Shown: one piece after another, positions 17,359-24,728 of the stretch
Numbering within the stretch: position 1 is the stretch's first letter
Layout of the letters: each line of letters opens with the position of its first letter
Assembly (NCBI GenBank): GCA_964517065.1
Contig: CAZFBK010000001.1
Span: 1 to 64,000 of the forward strand
Direction of reading: 5' to 3'
From: CAYYYA01 sp964517065
GTDB taxonomy: Bacteria; Patescibacteriota; Patescibacteriia; UBA1558; 2-01-FULL-52-15
Length of the DNA stretch: 64,000 bases
Notes under the pieces: generated by a model
The model's input: only the letters and a program-made list of their open reading frames with translations
Told to the model about the DNA's origin: nothing
The model's database searches: none
Made by a program: the position numbers and the translations under genes

Positions 17359-17631
17359 TTAGTAATATTTATAACCTACTTTTCTAAAAGTATTCCTGAG
17401 TAAGACCTTCATTTCTGAATGGCCGTTACCACCTTTTAGATAGGCCTCGCGGCGGAGAGCATCTTCGTCAGTCAGAAAAGTCTCGTAATGAATAAGAGTA
17501 AGTGGACGGCGATGTTTGGTAGATTTTACGAAACCACCATTATGAGCTTTTAATCTTTCTTTTAAATCGGGTGTGTAACCAATATATAGTTGGCCATCTC
17601 TTAGACTAATCAGGATATAGGTATAAAACAT
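17359..17631 (-). CDS. GIY-YIG domain protein (UPF0213-like)
   Basis: 90 residues. The nuclease signature is YTYILISL...LYIGYT, followed by DLKERLKAHNGG and ALRREAYLKG with the conserved Arg and Glu of the small single-domain GIY-YIG family. Some relatives nick structured DNA; the cellular role of most is unknown. The ATG lies 4 bp after the tRNA terminator hairpin, with no ribosome-binding site visible, so how it is expressed is unclear. The 120 bp between it and the subtilase gene contain only a short GACCC/GGGTC repeat. Confidence 0.88.
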   Translation of the reverse strand: MFYTYILISLRDGQLYIGYTPDLKERLKAHNGGFVKSTKHRRPLTLIHYETFLTDEDALRREAYLKGGNGHSEMKVLLRNTFRKVGYKYY

Positions 17632-17635
17632 AATA

Positions 17636-17663
17636 AAAAACAGGTTAATGAACCCCTGTTTTT
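17636..17663 (-). terminator. terminator of the tRNA-Asp unit
   Basis: AAAAACAGG/CCTGTTTTT stem with a 10-nt loop, followed on the minus strand by more T. It ends 4 bp before the GIY-YIG start codon. Confidence 0.8.
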
Positions 17664-17687
17664 AAAATGTAATTCTCCGATGTGGCG

Positions 17688-17797
17688 TGGCGCTGAGCGC
17701 CATGACTGTTGCTAAATGGCGGGACGCTTAGCGTCCCAGATGATTGTTTGTGTGGCGTGGCGCTGAGCGCCACGAACCGCCACGCTCAGCGTGGCGG
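17688..17797. repeat. cluster of four palindromes sharing CGCTnAGCG
   Basis: Perfect palindromes with a single central base at 17688-17702, 17721-17737, 17756-17774 and 17777-17797, arms 7 to 10 bp, all with the core CGCTnAGCG. Arms differ (TGG.., GGGA.., CGTGG.., CCGCCA..). The last one runs into the 3' end of the tRNA gene. Confidence 0.85.
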
Positions 17798-17868
17798 ACC
17801 GGACGAGACTCGAACTCGCGACCTCTCCCGTGACAGGGGAGCGTTCTAACCAACTGAACTACCGGTCC
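17792..17868 (-). tRNA. tRNA-Asp(GTC)
   Basis: Cloverleaf on the minus strand: acceptor GGACCGG/CCGGTCC, D arm GTTC..GAAC, anticodon stem CTCCC/GGGAG with loop CTGTCAC (anticodon GTC), T arm GCGAG-TTCGAGT-CTCGT, discriminator G73 as expected for Asp. CCA is encoded. The CCA, the discriminator and the first acceptor bases overlap a palindromic repeat. A T-rich terminator lies 130 bp downstream. Confidence 0.95.
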
Positions 17869-17929
17869 ATGGTAGATTTATGCCATGCCACTATATAATA
17901 AATGGGTCCGTTTGGCAAGGGTAATGGCG

Positions 17930-18817
17930 TTAAGACTTACTTTTTAATTCGCTAATAGAATCAGGTCTTTTCTGACTTTTCCATATGAGCAGTAGACCTC
18001 CCACCACAAACACCACACTCTCCCACTGATCAAAGCGTAAGCCCCAAAATGACAACTGCGGATCGATACGCAGATAGCCGATCGAGAAACGGACAAGACC
18101 GTAGCCGATTAAATAGAACGCGGTGGTGAGTCCAGGATGCTGGGATTTAGGAGTTGGGAGTTTGCCCGCCTCGACTCGCTGTCGCTCCTCGACGCGAGAC
18201 GGGGAGTTGGGAGTTAGAATTCGATTCTGCATAGACAAGAGAATAAAACAGAGCACCAACAATCCCAGTGACTCATAGAGAAATATCGGGTGGAATAATG
18301 AGAAGGGTTGGAAATTTGAAATTCGAAATTGGGGTTCGATATAAATACCAAAAAAACTATTCGTCGGTTGTCCGTACAACTCCTGATTGAAATAATTCCC
18401 CCAGCGGCCGATCGCCTGTGCCAAAGCCAATCCCGGTATCAGCTGATCCAACAATGGCAAGAATCGTTCCTGCTGACGACGAGACATCAGATACAGAGCC
18501 AGAGCGCCAGCGATGATAGCACCATGGATCGCCAAGCCACCCAGCCAAATCTGGGGAATCTGCCAGAGATGAGTACTGTAATACGACCATTCTAAAACCA
18601 CATGAAGCAATCTGCCTCCGATGATTCCGACAATGACAACGACAAATAATAAGCTTTCAATCGCCGCCATAGTCTGCCCTCGCTTCCGGCGTAGGCGCTC
18701 TACCAGCCAATAGGCTGATAAGATCCCCAACGCTAAGCAGACTCCATACCAGCGGATACTAAAAGCACCGAGCTGTAAGGCGATAGCGGTCGGTGCTTGG
18801 AGCTGCCACAAAGGCAT
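17930..18817 (-). CDS. lgt: prolipoprotein diacylglyceryl transferase
   Basis: 295 residues, polytopic inner-membrane enzyme that transfers diacylglycerol from phosphatidylglycerol to the lipobox Cys of prelipoproteins. Signature AIGRWGNYFNQELYG is intact, with GGRLLHVV and HPIFLYESL as in the family. Two unusual segments sit in loops: PQFRISNFQPF (from DNA ~18307-18338) and NRILTPNSPSRVEERQ... (from ~18147-18223). Their DNA matches repeat sequence found outside genes. It starts 4 bp after the DsbA-like lipoprotein gene, itself a likely Lgt substrate, in an operon with DoxX and a second DsbA-like protein. Confidence 0.93.
   Translation of the reverse strand: MPLWQLQAPTAIALQLGAFSIRWYGVCLALGILSAYWLVERLRRKRGQTMAAIESLLFVVVIVGIIGGRLLHVVLEWSYYSTHLWQIPQIWLGGLAIHGAIIAGALALYLMSRRQQERFLPLLDQLIPGLALAQAIGRWGNYFNQELYGQPTNSFFGIYIEPQFRISNFQPFSLFHPIFLYESLGLLVLCFILLSMQNRILTPNSPSRVEERQRVEAGKLPTPKSQHPGLTTAFYLIGYGLVRFSIGYLRIDPQLSFWGLRFDQWESVVFVVGGLLLIWKSQKRPDSISELKSKS
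18147..18223. repeat. repeat-derived insertion inside lgt
   Basis: Contains AGTTGGGAGTTAGAA (18205-18219), also present in pilD at 28579-28593, and CCCGCCTCGACTCG (18165-18178), also intergenic at 10192. The segment is roughly palindromic and is translated in frame as a polar loop. A second repeat-like stretch (TTTGAAATTCGAAATT) is at 18307-18338. Confidence 0.65.
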
Positions 18818-18821
18818 GAAA

Positions 18822-19427
18822 TTATTTTAGAAGAATCGACGGAGTGCTGGTGGGTGCTGATGCCGGCAATAAAGCGGCTAACATCTGAGGGATAGTTGTC
18901 CAGTTATCAACCTTCTTGCCGTCGATGAAAAAGGTCGGGGTAGAATCAATGCCTAGCTTTTTACCTTCATCAATATCAGCTCTGACCTGCTTGTTTTTCA
19001 CTTGTGAGTCATAACAATTCTGAAACAAGGTGGTATCAAGTCCGAGGCGTGTGGCATAGGTGATGAGATCTTTTTTCTTCAAGTCCGTCTGATTTTCAAA
19101 AAGTAAATCATGATACTCCCAAAATTTACCCTGATCAGCAGCACACTCGGCCGCAACCGCAGCACCGAGAGCATAGGGATGAATACTGGTTAATGGGAAA
19201 TGACGTAAATCAACCTGGATACCGTCAGCGTATTGTTTGAAGACGGGTCCGAGCTGTTGATAGGCTGAGCCACATGATGGGCACTGAAAATCACTCCATT
19301 CAACAATCTTCACCCGTGCTAGATCACTGCCTTTCTTCGGGTGATATTGGATCTTCTCGGTGTAGTCTACTTTCTTACAACCGGCTAATAACACAACTGC
19401 CAAGAGGATTACTGCAATTTTTTTCAT
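18822..19427 (-). CDS. DsbA-like thioredoxin-fold lipoprotein
   Basis: 201 residues from ATG 19427, giving the lipoprotein signal MKKIAVILLAVVLLAGC (lipobox LAGC). A thioredoxin-4/DsbA domain follows, with the redox motif CPSC in WSDFQCPSCGSAYQQ and the cis-Pro region DSTPTFFIDG. The family makes or isomerises disulfides outside the membrane. A longer upstream frame exists but would bury the lipobox. It lies between DoxX and lgt; Lgt would lipidate it. One of three DsbA-like proteins in the window. Confidence 0.92.
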   Translation of the reverse strand: MKKIAVILLAVVLLAGCKKVDYTEKIQYHPKKGSDLARVKIVEWSDFQCPSCGSAYQQLGPVFKQYADGIQVDLRHFPLTSIHPYALGAAVAAECAADQGKFWEYHDLLFENQTDLKKKDLITYATRLGLDTTLFQNCYDSQVKNKQVRADIDEGKKLGIDSTPTFFIDGKKVDNWTTIPQMLAALLPASAPTSTPSILLK

Positions 19428-19437
19428 ACCAAAATTC

Positions 19438-19857
19438 TTAATTCTTATTTTTTCGTTCGTCCCAAGAAAAGGCATTATCTCGTGTCAAAGCTAAAGCAAT
19501 CGAGGCTCCGAGAAGCGCAATGTTTTTCCAGACTAGGTTGAAATCTATAAAAATCAGGAAGATGATCAGTAACAGTGTAGAGATGGTAGCGGCCCAGCGA
19601 GTCTTGATACCGAGCACCAACATCAGACCCAAAAGTAATTCAACAACTGATTGAATGATCACGAAGACAGCCGGATCAATCGGTATCCAAGTATAGTTAC
19701 CCACCAACGCTGCTGCCTCACCTCTGTTGCTGCAGACACCAATGGTGTCATCGCCCAAAAATAGCTTGCCATAGCCCGAATACAAATAAATAAAGCCTAA
19801 TCCTAAACGTAAGAAGAGGCCGGTTAAATGATGATATTTCTCTGAAAGATGGTTCAT
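19438..19857 (-). CDS. DoxX-family membrane protein
   Basis: 139 residues with four hydrophobic helices (LFLRLGLGFIYLYSGYGKLF, PAVFVIIQSVVELLLGLML, ISTLLLIIFLIFIDF, NIALLGASIALAL), the DoxX/DoxD arrangement. DoxX proteins are quinone-linked or thiol-redox partners in some bacteria. Its start overlaps the stop of one DsbA-like gene by 4 bp and it is followed within 10 bp by another, which suggests a role in reoxidising these thiol oxidoreductases in place of DsbB or VKOR. That role is inferred from context. Confidence 0.82.
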   Translation of the reverse strand: MNHLSEKYHHLTGLFLRLGLGFIYLYSGYGKLFLGDDTIGVCSNRGEAAALVGNYTWIPIDPAVFVIIQSVVELLLGLMLVLGIKTRWAATISTLLLIIFLIFIDFNLVWKNIALLGASIALALTRDNAFSWDERKNKN

Positions 19858-20597
19858 TTTTGACTATTTGATAATAAGAAACCGATTACTTTATCCATGA
19901 AATCATAGGATAACACTCCCGGGAACATCTGTCCATTGATGAAAAACGTCGGCGTCCCAATCACACCCAAATCCTGCCCAGCCTTAATATCGGCTTCAAT
20001 TTCCTTACTGTAAGCTTTGGTATTGACGCAGCGGTTAAAGGCGCTGATATCCAAACCGAGCGTCTCGGCAATCTGATTGTACGTACTGGCTGAAAGCTCA
20101 TCCTGACGGGCAAAAAGCTGATCATGATATTCCCAGAACTTACCTTGCTGGAAAGCGCAGTTAGCGGCCTCAGCGGCGTTCTCAGCTTCCGGATGAACAG
20201 ACGGTATCGGGAAGTCACGATAGATAAATAAAATCTTATCGCCGTATTTGTCCAAGATTTTTTTCAGATCAGCTTGATTCTGCCGACAGAAAGGACACTG
20301 AAAATCTTCGAAAGCTACAACGACGACTTTCGCTTCAGCTGAGCCCCTGCTAGGATCGTCGCTCGTTACCAGATTGGCGAATTGCTTATCCTGACGGAAA
20401 TCTGTCACGGTTTTATTAATATCAAAATTTTTGATGTCATTGACATAGCCTGTCGTCAGATAGAGATAATAAACAAAAAAACCAGCCAGGATCAGTCCGA
20501 TGACCAAGGAAACCTTACCCCACGGTTTTTGATACCAGCGTCTGATATAGCTGGCACGTACCGTCGTGTCTAATCTGCGTTCTAAATTTTTGTTCAT
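19854..20597 (-). CDS. membrane-anchored DsbA-like thiol oxidoreductase
   Basis: 247 residues. One N-terminal membrane segment (VSLVIGLILAGFFVYYLYL, ~28-47) anchors an external DsbA/BdbD-type domain with CPFC (FEDFQCPFCRQNQ), the FRDFPIPSVHPEAENAAEAA helix and cis-Pro VIGTPTFFINGQ. First gene of the unit dsbA-doxX-dsbA-lgt. Its likely clients are the many Cys-rich surface proteins and pilins encoded in the window. No promoter is recognised; the upstream region is repeat sequence and a gap. Confidence 0.92.
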   Translation of the reverse strand: MNKNLERRLDTTVRASYIRRWYQKPWGKVSLVIGLILAGFFVYYLYLTTGYVNDIKNFDINKTVTDFRQDKQFANLVTSDDPSRGSAEAKVVVVAFEDFQCPFCRQNQADLKKILDKYGDKILFIYRDFPIPSVHPEAENAAEAANCAFQQGKFWEYHDQLFARQDELSASTYNQIAETLGLDISAFNRCVNTKAYSKEIEADIKAGQDLGVIGTPTFFINGQMFPGVLSYDFMDKVIGFLLSNSQK

Positions 20598-20605
20598 AAA
20601 TATTT

Positions 20606-20690
20606 CAGGGTCAGGAATTAGGGTCGGGGTCAGGGATTCGCTACAAGCTACAAGCTACAAGCTACAAGCTACAAGCTACAAGCTCCTATA
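20606..20690. repeat. GGGTCAGG motif plus heptanucleotide CTACAAG array
   Basis: GGGTCAGGAATTAGGGTC at 20608 onward, then about six tandem CTACAAG units to 20686. The copy number cannot be trusted because the array continues into a scaffold gap. Confidence 0.75.
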
Positions 20691-20863
20691 TTATACTACA
20701 TCTCTACCNNNNNNNNNNNNNNNNNNNNNNNNNNNNNNNNNNNNNNNNNNNNNNNNNNNNNNNNNNNNNNNNNNNNNNNNNNNNNNNNNNNNNNNNNNNN
20801 NNNNNNNNGCTACAAGCTACAAGCTACAAGCTACAAGCTCCTATATTATACTACATCTCTACC
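20654..20863. other. scaffold gap flanked by identical 55-bp ends (artefact)
   Basis: 20654-20708 and 20809-20863 are identical and separated by 100 N, as at the other two gaps. The heptamer array explains why assembly broke here. Intergenic, upstream of the DsbA-DoxX-lgt operon. Confidence 0.9.
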
Positions 20864-22295
20864 GATTTGCCTCTTGCCAATGATGCGCGAATCGCAATAA
20901 CCGCTCCTCTGACCACGACGGGCCGAGCACTTGCATACCCGTCGGCAGTCCATCTACTTCACCTATAGGAATATTCAAACCCGGTATACCGACAATATTG
21001 GCTGACACGGTATAGATATCCGCCAAATACATGGATAATGGATCTGTTACTTTCTCACCAAGGCGAAAGGCGACCGTCGGTGTCGTTAGTGTCAGCAACA
21101 TATCAACCTGTTTGAAGGCTTGGTCATAATCCTGCTTGATCAGCTGACGGACTTTCTGGGCTTGCAGATAGTACGCCTGATAATACCCCGCTGATAAGGC
21201 ATAGGTTCCTAATAAAATACGGCGTTTGACCTCAGTGCCGAAACCAGTAGTACGCGTGGCTCGATAGTGTTGATCTAGGTCTTCGCCTTCAACCGATAGA
21301 CCATACCGCAAGCCGTCATAGCGTGCTAAGTTGGAGCTGACTTCAGCCGGCATGATCACATAGTACGCCGCCAGCGCATACTCAGCGTACGGCAGATCAA
21401 TCTCCACGAAGGTGTAGCCTTTTTTCTTCAGACGTTCAATCGTCTGTTCCAGAACTTTGCGCAGACGCTCATCCAGACCAGGTAAATAATATTGCTTCGG
21501 CAAACCAATACGTAACGGTTCTTGCTGTTGACGGCAGTGTTGGAAATAGGCTGGTACTGCTTCGGCTGAGCTGGTGCTATCATGACTGTCCTTACCAGCC
21601 ATCACCTGTAGGAGTAAGGCACACTCCTCAGCCGTTTTGGAAAATATCCCAACCGTATCCAGTGAGGAAGCCATCGACATCAGACCATATCTTGAAATAC
21701 GACCATAGGTAGGCTTCAAACCGATCAGACCGCAGAAAGCAGCCGGCTGTCTGACTGATCCACCGGTATCAGTACCGAGCGCTGCCGGAGCCAAGCCACC
21801 TGCGACTGCTGCCGCCGATCCACCAGAAGAACCACCCGGTACACGAGTAATGTCGCGAGGGTTTAATACTGAACCATAAGCAGAGTTCTCATTCGATGAA
21901 CCCATAGCAAATTCATCGCAGTTCGTCTTACCGAGGATCACCATACCAGCTTTCTGTAAACGCTCTACCGCTGTAGCTGTGTACGGTGGATGATAATTTT
22001 GTAAAATTTTTGACCCTCCTGTAGCCAATAATCCTTTGACCGTCAAAACATCTTTGATGGCAATAGGTACTCCCGTCAGCACTGAAGCTTTACCTTCGGC
22101 TCTCAGTTGATCGGCTGACACGGCGGCCGCCAAGGCAAACTCAGGATCAGAAGAAATAAAGCTGTTAGTCTTATCAGCTTCGATGGCTTTCAAATATTCG
22201 CCGGTTAATTCTGCTGAAGTGTACTCACCCGTCTCCAGACCGGCGGCAATCTTAGGTATTGTCAGTTCCTGTAGATTCATGCTTGGTAAAGACAT
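20859..22295 (-). CDS. gatA: Asp-tRNA(Asn)/Glu-tRNA(Gln) amidotransferase subunit A
   Basis: 478 residues of the amidase-signature family. It releases ammonia from glutamine for transamidation of mischarged Glu-tRNA(Gln) or Asp-tRNA(Asn). The catalytic triad K81 (AIKDVL), S156 (VPGGSSGGSAAAVAGG) and S180 (LGTDTGGSVRQPA) is intact; the length is normal. The start at 22295 overlaps the end of gatC by 44 bp; an ATG at 22280 is also possible. gatB is not adjacent and must lie elsewhere. Confidence 0.97.
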   Translation of the reverse strand: MSLPSMNLQELTIPKIAAGLETGEYTSAELTGEYLKAIEADKTNSFISSDPEFALAAAVSADQLRAEGKASVLTGVPIAIKDVLTVKGLLATGGSKILQNYHPPYTATAVERLQKAGMVILGKTNCDEFAMGSSNENSAYGSVLNPRDITRVPGGSSGGSAAAVAGGLAPAALGTDTGGSVRQPAAFCGLIGLKPTYGRISRYGLMSMASSLDTVGIFSKTAEECALLLQVMAGKDSHDSTSSAEAVPAYFQHCRQQQEPLRIGLPKQYYLPGLDERLRKVLEQTIERLKKKGYTFVEIDLPYAEYALAAYYVIMPAEVSSNLARYDGLRYGLSVEGEDLDQHYRATRTTGFGTEVKRRILLGTYALSAGYYQAYYLQAQKVRQLIKQDYDQAFKQVDMLLTLTTPTVAFRLGEKVTDPLSMYLADIYTVSANIVGIPGLNIPIGEVDGLPTGMQVLGPSWSEERLLRFAHHWQEANR

Positions 22296-22572
22296 TAGGA
22301 GTTTGTAATAGTTGATCTGCCAGACGTTCAGCCGGCAATAGCTCAGTCAGCTCCAGACCACTTGAATGTGCTGTGTCCGGACGTAATTCTGCCAACAAAC
22401 GCTCGTTTGGGTTCAGCCTGACACCTTCCACTTTGACCGCCTGCAAAGTTTCCACATATTTCAAAATACCTTCCAAATCATGGGCCAAAGACTGCTCATC
22501 AGCCTCTGCCAGCTGGAGCTTAGCTAGGTGGGATAATTGTTCGATTTCTTTGGGTGTAATATGGGTAGACAT
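22252..22572 (-). CDS. gatC: Asp-tRNA(Asn)/Glu-tRNA(Gln) amidotransferase subunit C
   Basis: 106 residues, normal GatC length. Typical start MSTHITPKEIEQLSHLAKLQL and later LRPDTAHSS. GatC wraps around GatA and stabilises the GatCAB complex. It overlaps gatA and heads the gatCA unit. TGCTATACT ends 8 bp before its ATG; no ribosome-binding site is visible. Confidence 0.95.
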   Translation of the reverse strand: MSTHITPKEIEQLSHLAKLQLAEADEQSLAHDLEGILKYVETLQAVKVEGVRLNPNERLLAELRPDTAHSSGLELTELLPAERLADQLLQTPNVFTKHESTGTDNT

Positions 22573-22580
22573 ACGGTGTT

Positions 22581-22589
22581 AGTATAGCA
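22581..22589 (-). promoter_or_regulatory. extended -10 promoter of gatCA
   Basis: TGCTATACT, hexamer ending 8 nt before the gatC ATG. The transcript would have almost no leader. Confidence 0.6.
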
Positions 22590-22625
22590 AGGATTTAGAT
22601 TATGGTCAGGGTCGATTCGTTAAGT

Positions 22626-22722
22626 AAAAAAGGAGAATGTAAAAATATAATTCAAAAATTAAAGATGCGGATCGCCGTAGAATTTTTTAACTTTGCTTTA
22701 TATTTTTGCTTTTTGCTCTTTT
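22626..22722. repeat. A/T-arm palindrome (AATGYAAAAAT family), copy 1
   Basis: Left arm AAAAAGGAGAATGTAAAAAT, right arm ATATTTTTGCTTTTTGCTC, loop with GCGGATCGCCG. The right arm reaches the ligA stop codon. Related copies lie at 34321, 50495 and 53841. Confidence 0.75.
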
Positions 22723-24724
22723 ATTTTTTTGTAATCATCTTCCGGAGTCCTCCCTCATCAATAATAACTACTCCCAACTTCCTCGCTTTATCCACCTTTG
22801 ATCCTGGAGCTTCGCCGGCCAGGACATAGTCAGTCTGCGAGCTGACACTACTGCCAACCGTACCACCATGCTGACGAATTTCTTCCGCTACTTCCTCTCG
22901 TGCCTGACTCAAAGTACCAGTAATGACAAATGATTTCCCCGCCAGTCGTTGGTCTTTGGCAGTGGCTTTGGCTGTAATGACAATGCCAGCAGTAAATAAT
23001 TTTTGAATGAGTTTCTTATTAGCGGCTGACTGCAGCCAATTATACAGACTGTCAGCCACTACCTCCCCAATTTCATGGATGGCCAATAACTCTGCTTTAG
23101 AACTTGCTTGCAGTTTCTGCCAGCTACGAAAATGCTGAGCCACATCGCGCGCTGTTTGTTCGCCTACATGGCGGATGCCGAGAGCATAGATGAAACGGTC
23201 AAGCGTGATCTGTCGGCGCTCGGTGATTGAGACAATCAGATTGTCGGCTGACTTCTCGGCGAAGCGCTCCAGCTGTAGCAGGTCCGCTTTCGTCAATAAG
23301 AAAAAATCGGCACTGTCACTGACCAAACCGGCCGCGACTAATTGCTCGACAATCTTATCGCCTAAACCTTCTATATGAAAAGCTTTCTTAGAAACAAAGT
23401 GAATGAGATTCTGAATTTCGCGGGCATAGCATTGTTTGTTACTACAATAATGCGCCACCTCCCCCTGAGGTCTCACTACAGGTGAATTACAAACCGGACA
23501 TTTCTTAGGAAAATGAAATTCTTTTTCTTTACCTGAGCGTAGCTTCTTCAACACTTCAACAATTTCCGGGATAATATCACCGGCTTTCTGGATGATAACG
23601 GTATCACCGATACGAACCCCTAGTCGTTCGATCTCATCTTGGTTATGCAACGTAGCACGTGAAACAGTCGTACCAGCCACTGATACTGGCTTGAGCGCAG
23701 CAATCGGCGTCAAAGCTCCGGTCCGACCAACTTGTACCTGAATATCTAAAACCTGTGTCGTAGTCTGCTCCGCCGGGAATTTGAAGGCTGCCATCCAGCG
23801 TTCAGTCTTACCGATACTGCCTAATCGCTTCTCTTGAGCCACATTGTTTACCACCACCACAGCGCCATCAGTATTGAAATCAAGTTTTTTTCTTTTTTCT
23901 TCCCACTGTTTGAGAAACCTCGCCACTTCAGACAAATCTTTGGCTGACTGATTTTGTTTAAAAGTTTTGAAGCCCATAGTGGACAGCCACTGATGCACTT
24001 GTTCATGAGTTTGCTGACCAAGATCGGTGATTAACTCGAAAGCAAAACAGTCAAGCTTACGTTCGGCGGTAATCTTGGGATCCAACTGACGGATCGAGCC
24101 GGCCGCCAAATTGCGGGGATTAGCGAAAATAGGCAAACTGTTCTTTTCTTGTCGGCTATTGATCAAAGCAAAATTTTTCTTAGTAATAACAACTTCACCG
24201 CGAATCTCAATAACCTTTGACGGTTGTTTCCATGATGTCAAATTCAATTCTAATGGAATACTTTCGATGGTTCGTAGATTCTGTGTTACATCCTCACCAA
24301 TCGTACCGTCTCCACGCGTAGCACCACGGACAAATCGACCATGCTCATAGGTCAACACGACCGTTAATCCGTCAAATTTTAACTCACAATAATATCCCGT
24401 TATCTTCTGTAATAATAATTTCTCGTTGCGCTCCTGCCACTCTCCTAGCTCCACTGGATCAAAATAATCCTGCAAAGACAAAACAGGACGACCATGTCGC
24501 ACCTTGGAGAATTGTTTCAGAGCCTTGCCAGCCACCCGCTGTGAAGGCGAGTCAGCCGTGATCAAATCAGGAAATTGAGTTTCTAGTTGAACTAACTCGC
24601 GTTTCAAACTATCAAGTACCGCTTCAGAAATTTCCAACTGATCGAGGACATGATACTGATAGCGATACTTCTCTATCTCTCGGCGCAAGACGCTGAGACG
24701 TTGTTGTGCTGCTGCTTTATTCAT
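22721..24724 (-). CDS. ligA: NAD-dependent DNA ligase
   Basis: 667 residues from ATG 24724. It seals nicks using NAD+ in replication and repair. Domain Ia is followed by the adenylation motif CELKFDG (K116), then RGEVVI, the OB fold, a four-Cys zinc finger (CPVCNS ... CSNKQC), HhH motifs and a C-terminal BRCT domain (GKSFVITGTL). Full length and intact. A longer frame exists upstream but would overlap the preceding minor-pilin gene. It starts 4 bp after that gene and so is probably the last cistron of the pilD/minor-pilin operon. Confidence 0.97.
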   Translation of the reverse strand: MNKAAAQQRLSVLRREIEKYRYQYHVLDQLEISEAVLDSLKRELVQLETQFPDLITADSPSQRVAGKALKQFSKVRHGRPVLSLQDYFDPVELGEWQERNEKLLLQKITGYYCELKFDGLTVVLTYEHGRFVRGATRGDGTIGEDVTQNLRTIESIPLELNLTSWKQPSKVIEIRGEVVITKKNFALINSRQEKNSLPIFANPRNLAAGSIRQLDPKITAERKLDCFAFELITDLGQQTHEQVHQWLSTMGFKTFKQNQSAKDLSEVARFLKQWEEKRKKLDFNTDGAVVVVNNVAQEKRLGSIGKTERWMAAFKFPAEQTTTQVLDIQVQVGRTGALTPIAALKPVSVAGTTVSRATLHNQDEIERLGVRIGDTVIIQKAGDIIPEIVEVLKKLRSGKEKEFHFPKKCPVCNSPVVRPQGEVAHYCSNKQCYAREIQNLIHFVSKKAFHIEGLGDKIVEQLVAAGLVSDSADFFLLTKADLLQLERFAEKSADNLIVSITERRQITLDRFIYALGIRHVGEQTARDVAQHFRSWQKLQASSKAELLAIHEIGEVVADSLYNWLQSAANKKLIQKLFTAGIVITAKATAKDQRLAGKSFVITGTLSQAREEVAEEIRQHGGTVGSSVSSQTDYVLAGEAPGSKVDKARKLGVVIIDEGGLRKMITKK

Positions 24725-24728
24725 AGCT

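Noticed and set aside
17688..17797. Palindrome cluster as CRISPR or integron attC array
   Set aside because: Repeat arms differ, spacing is irregular, and no integrase or cas gene is near.
20640..20690. Regular repeats resembling a CRISPR array
   Set aside because: The unit is a 7-bp tandem repeat with no spacers, and no cas gene is in the window.
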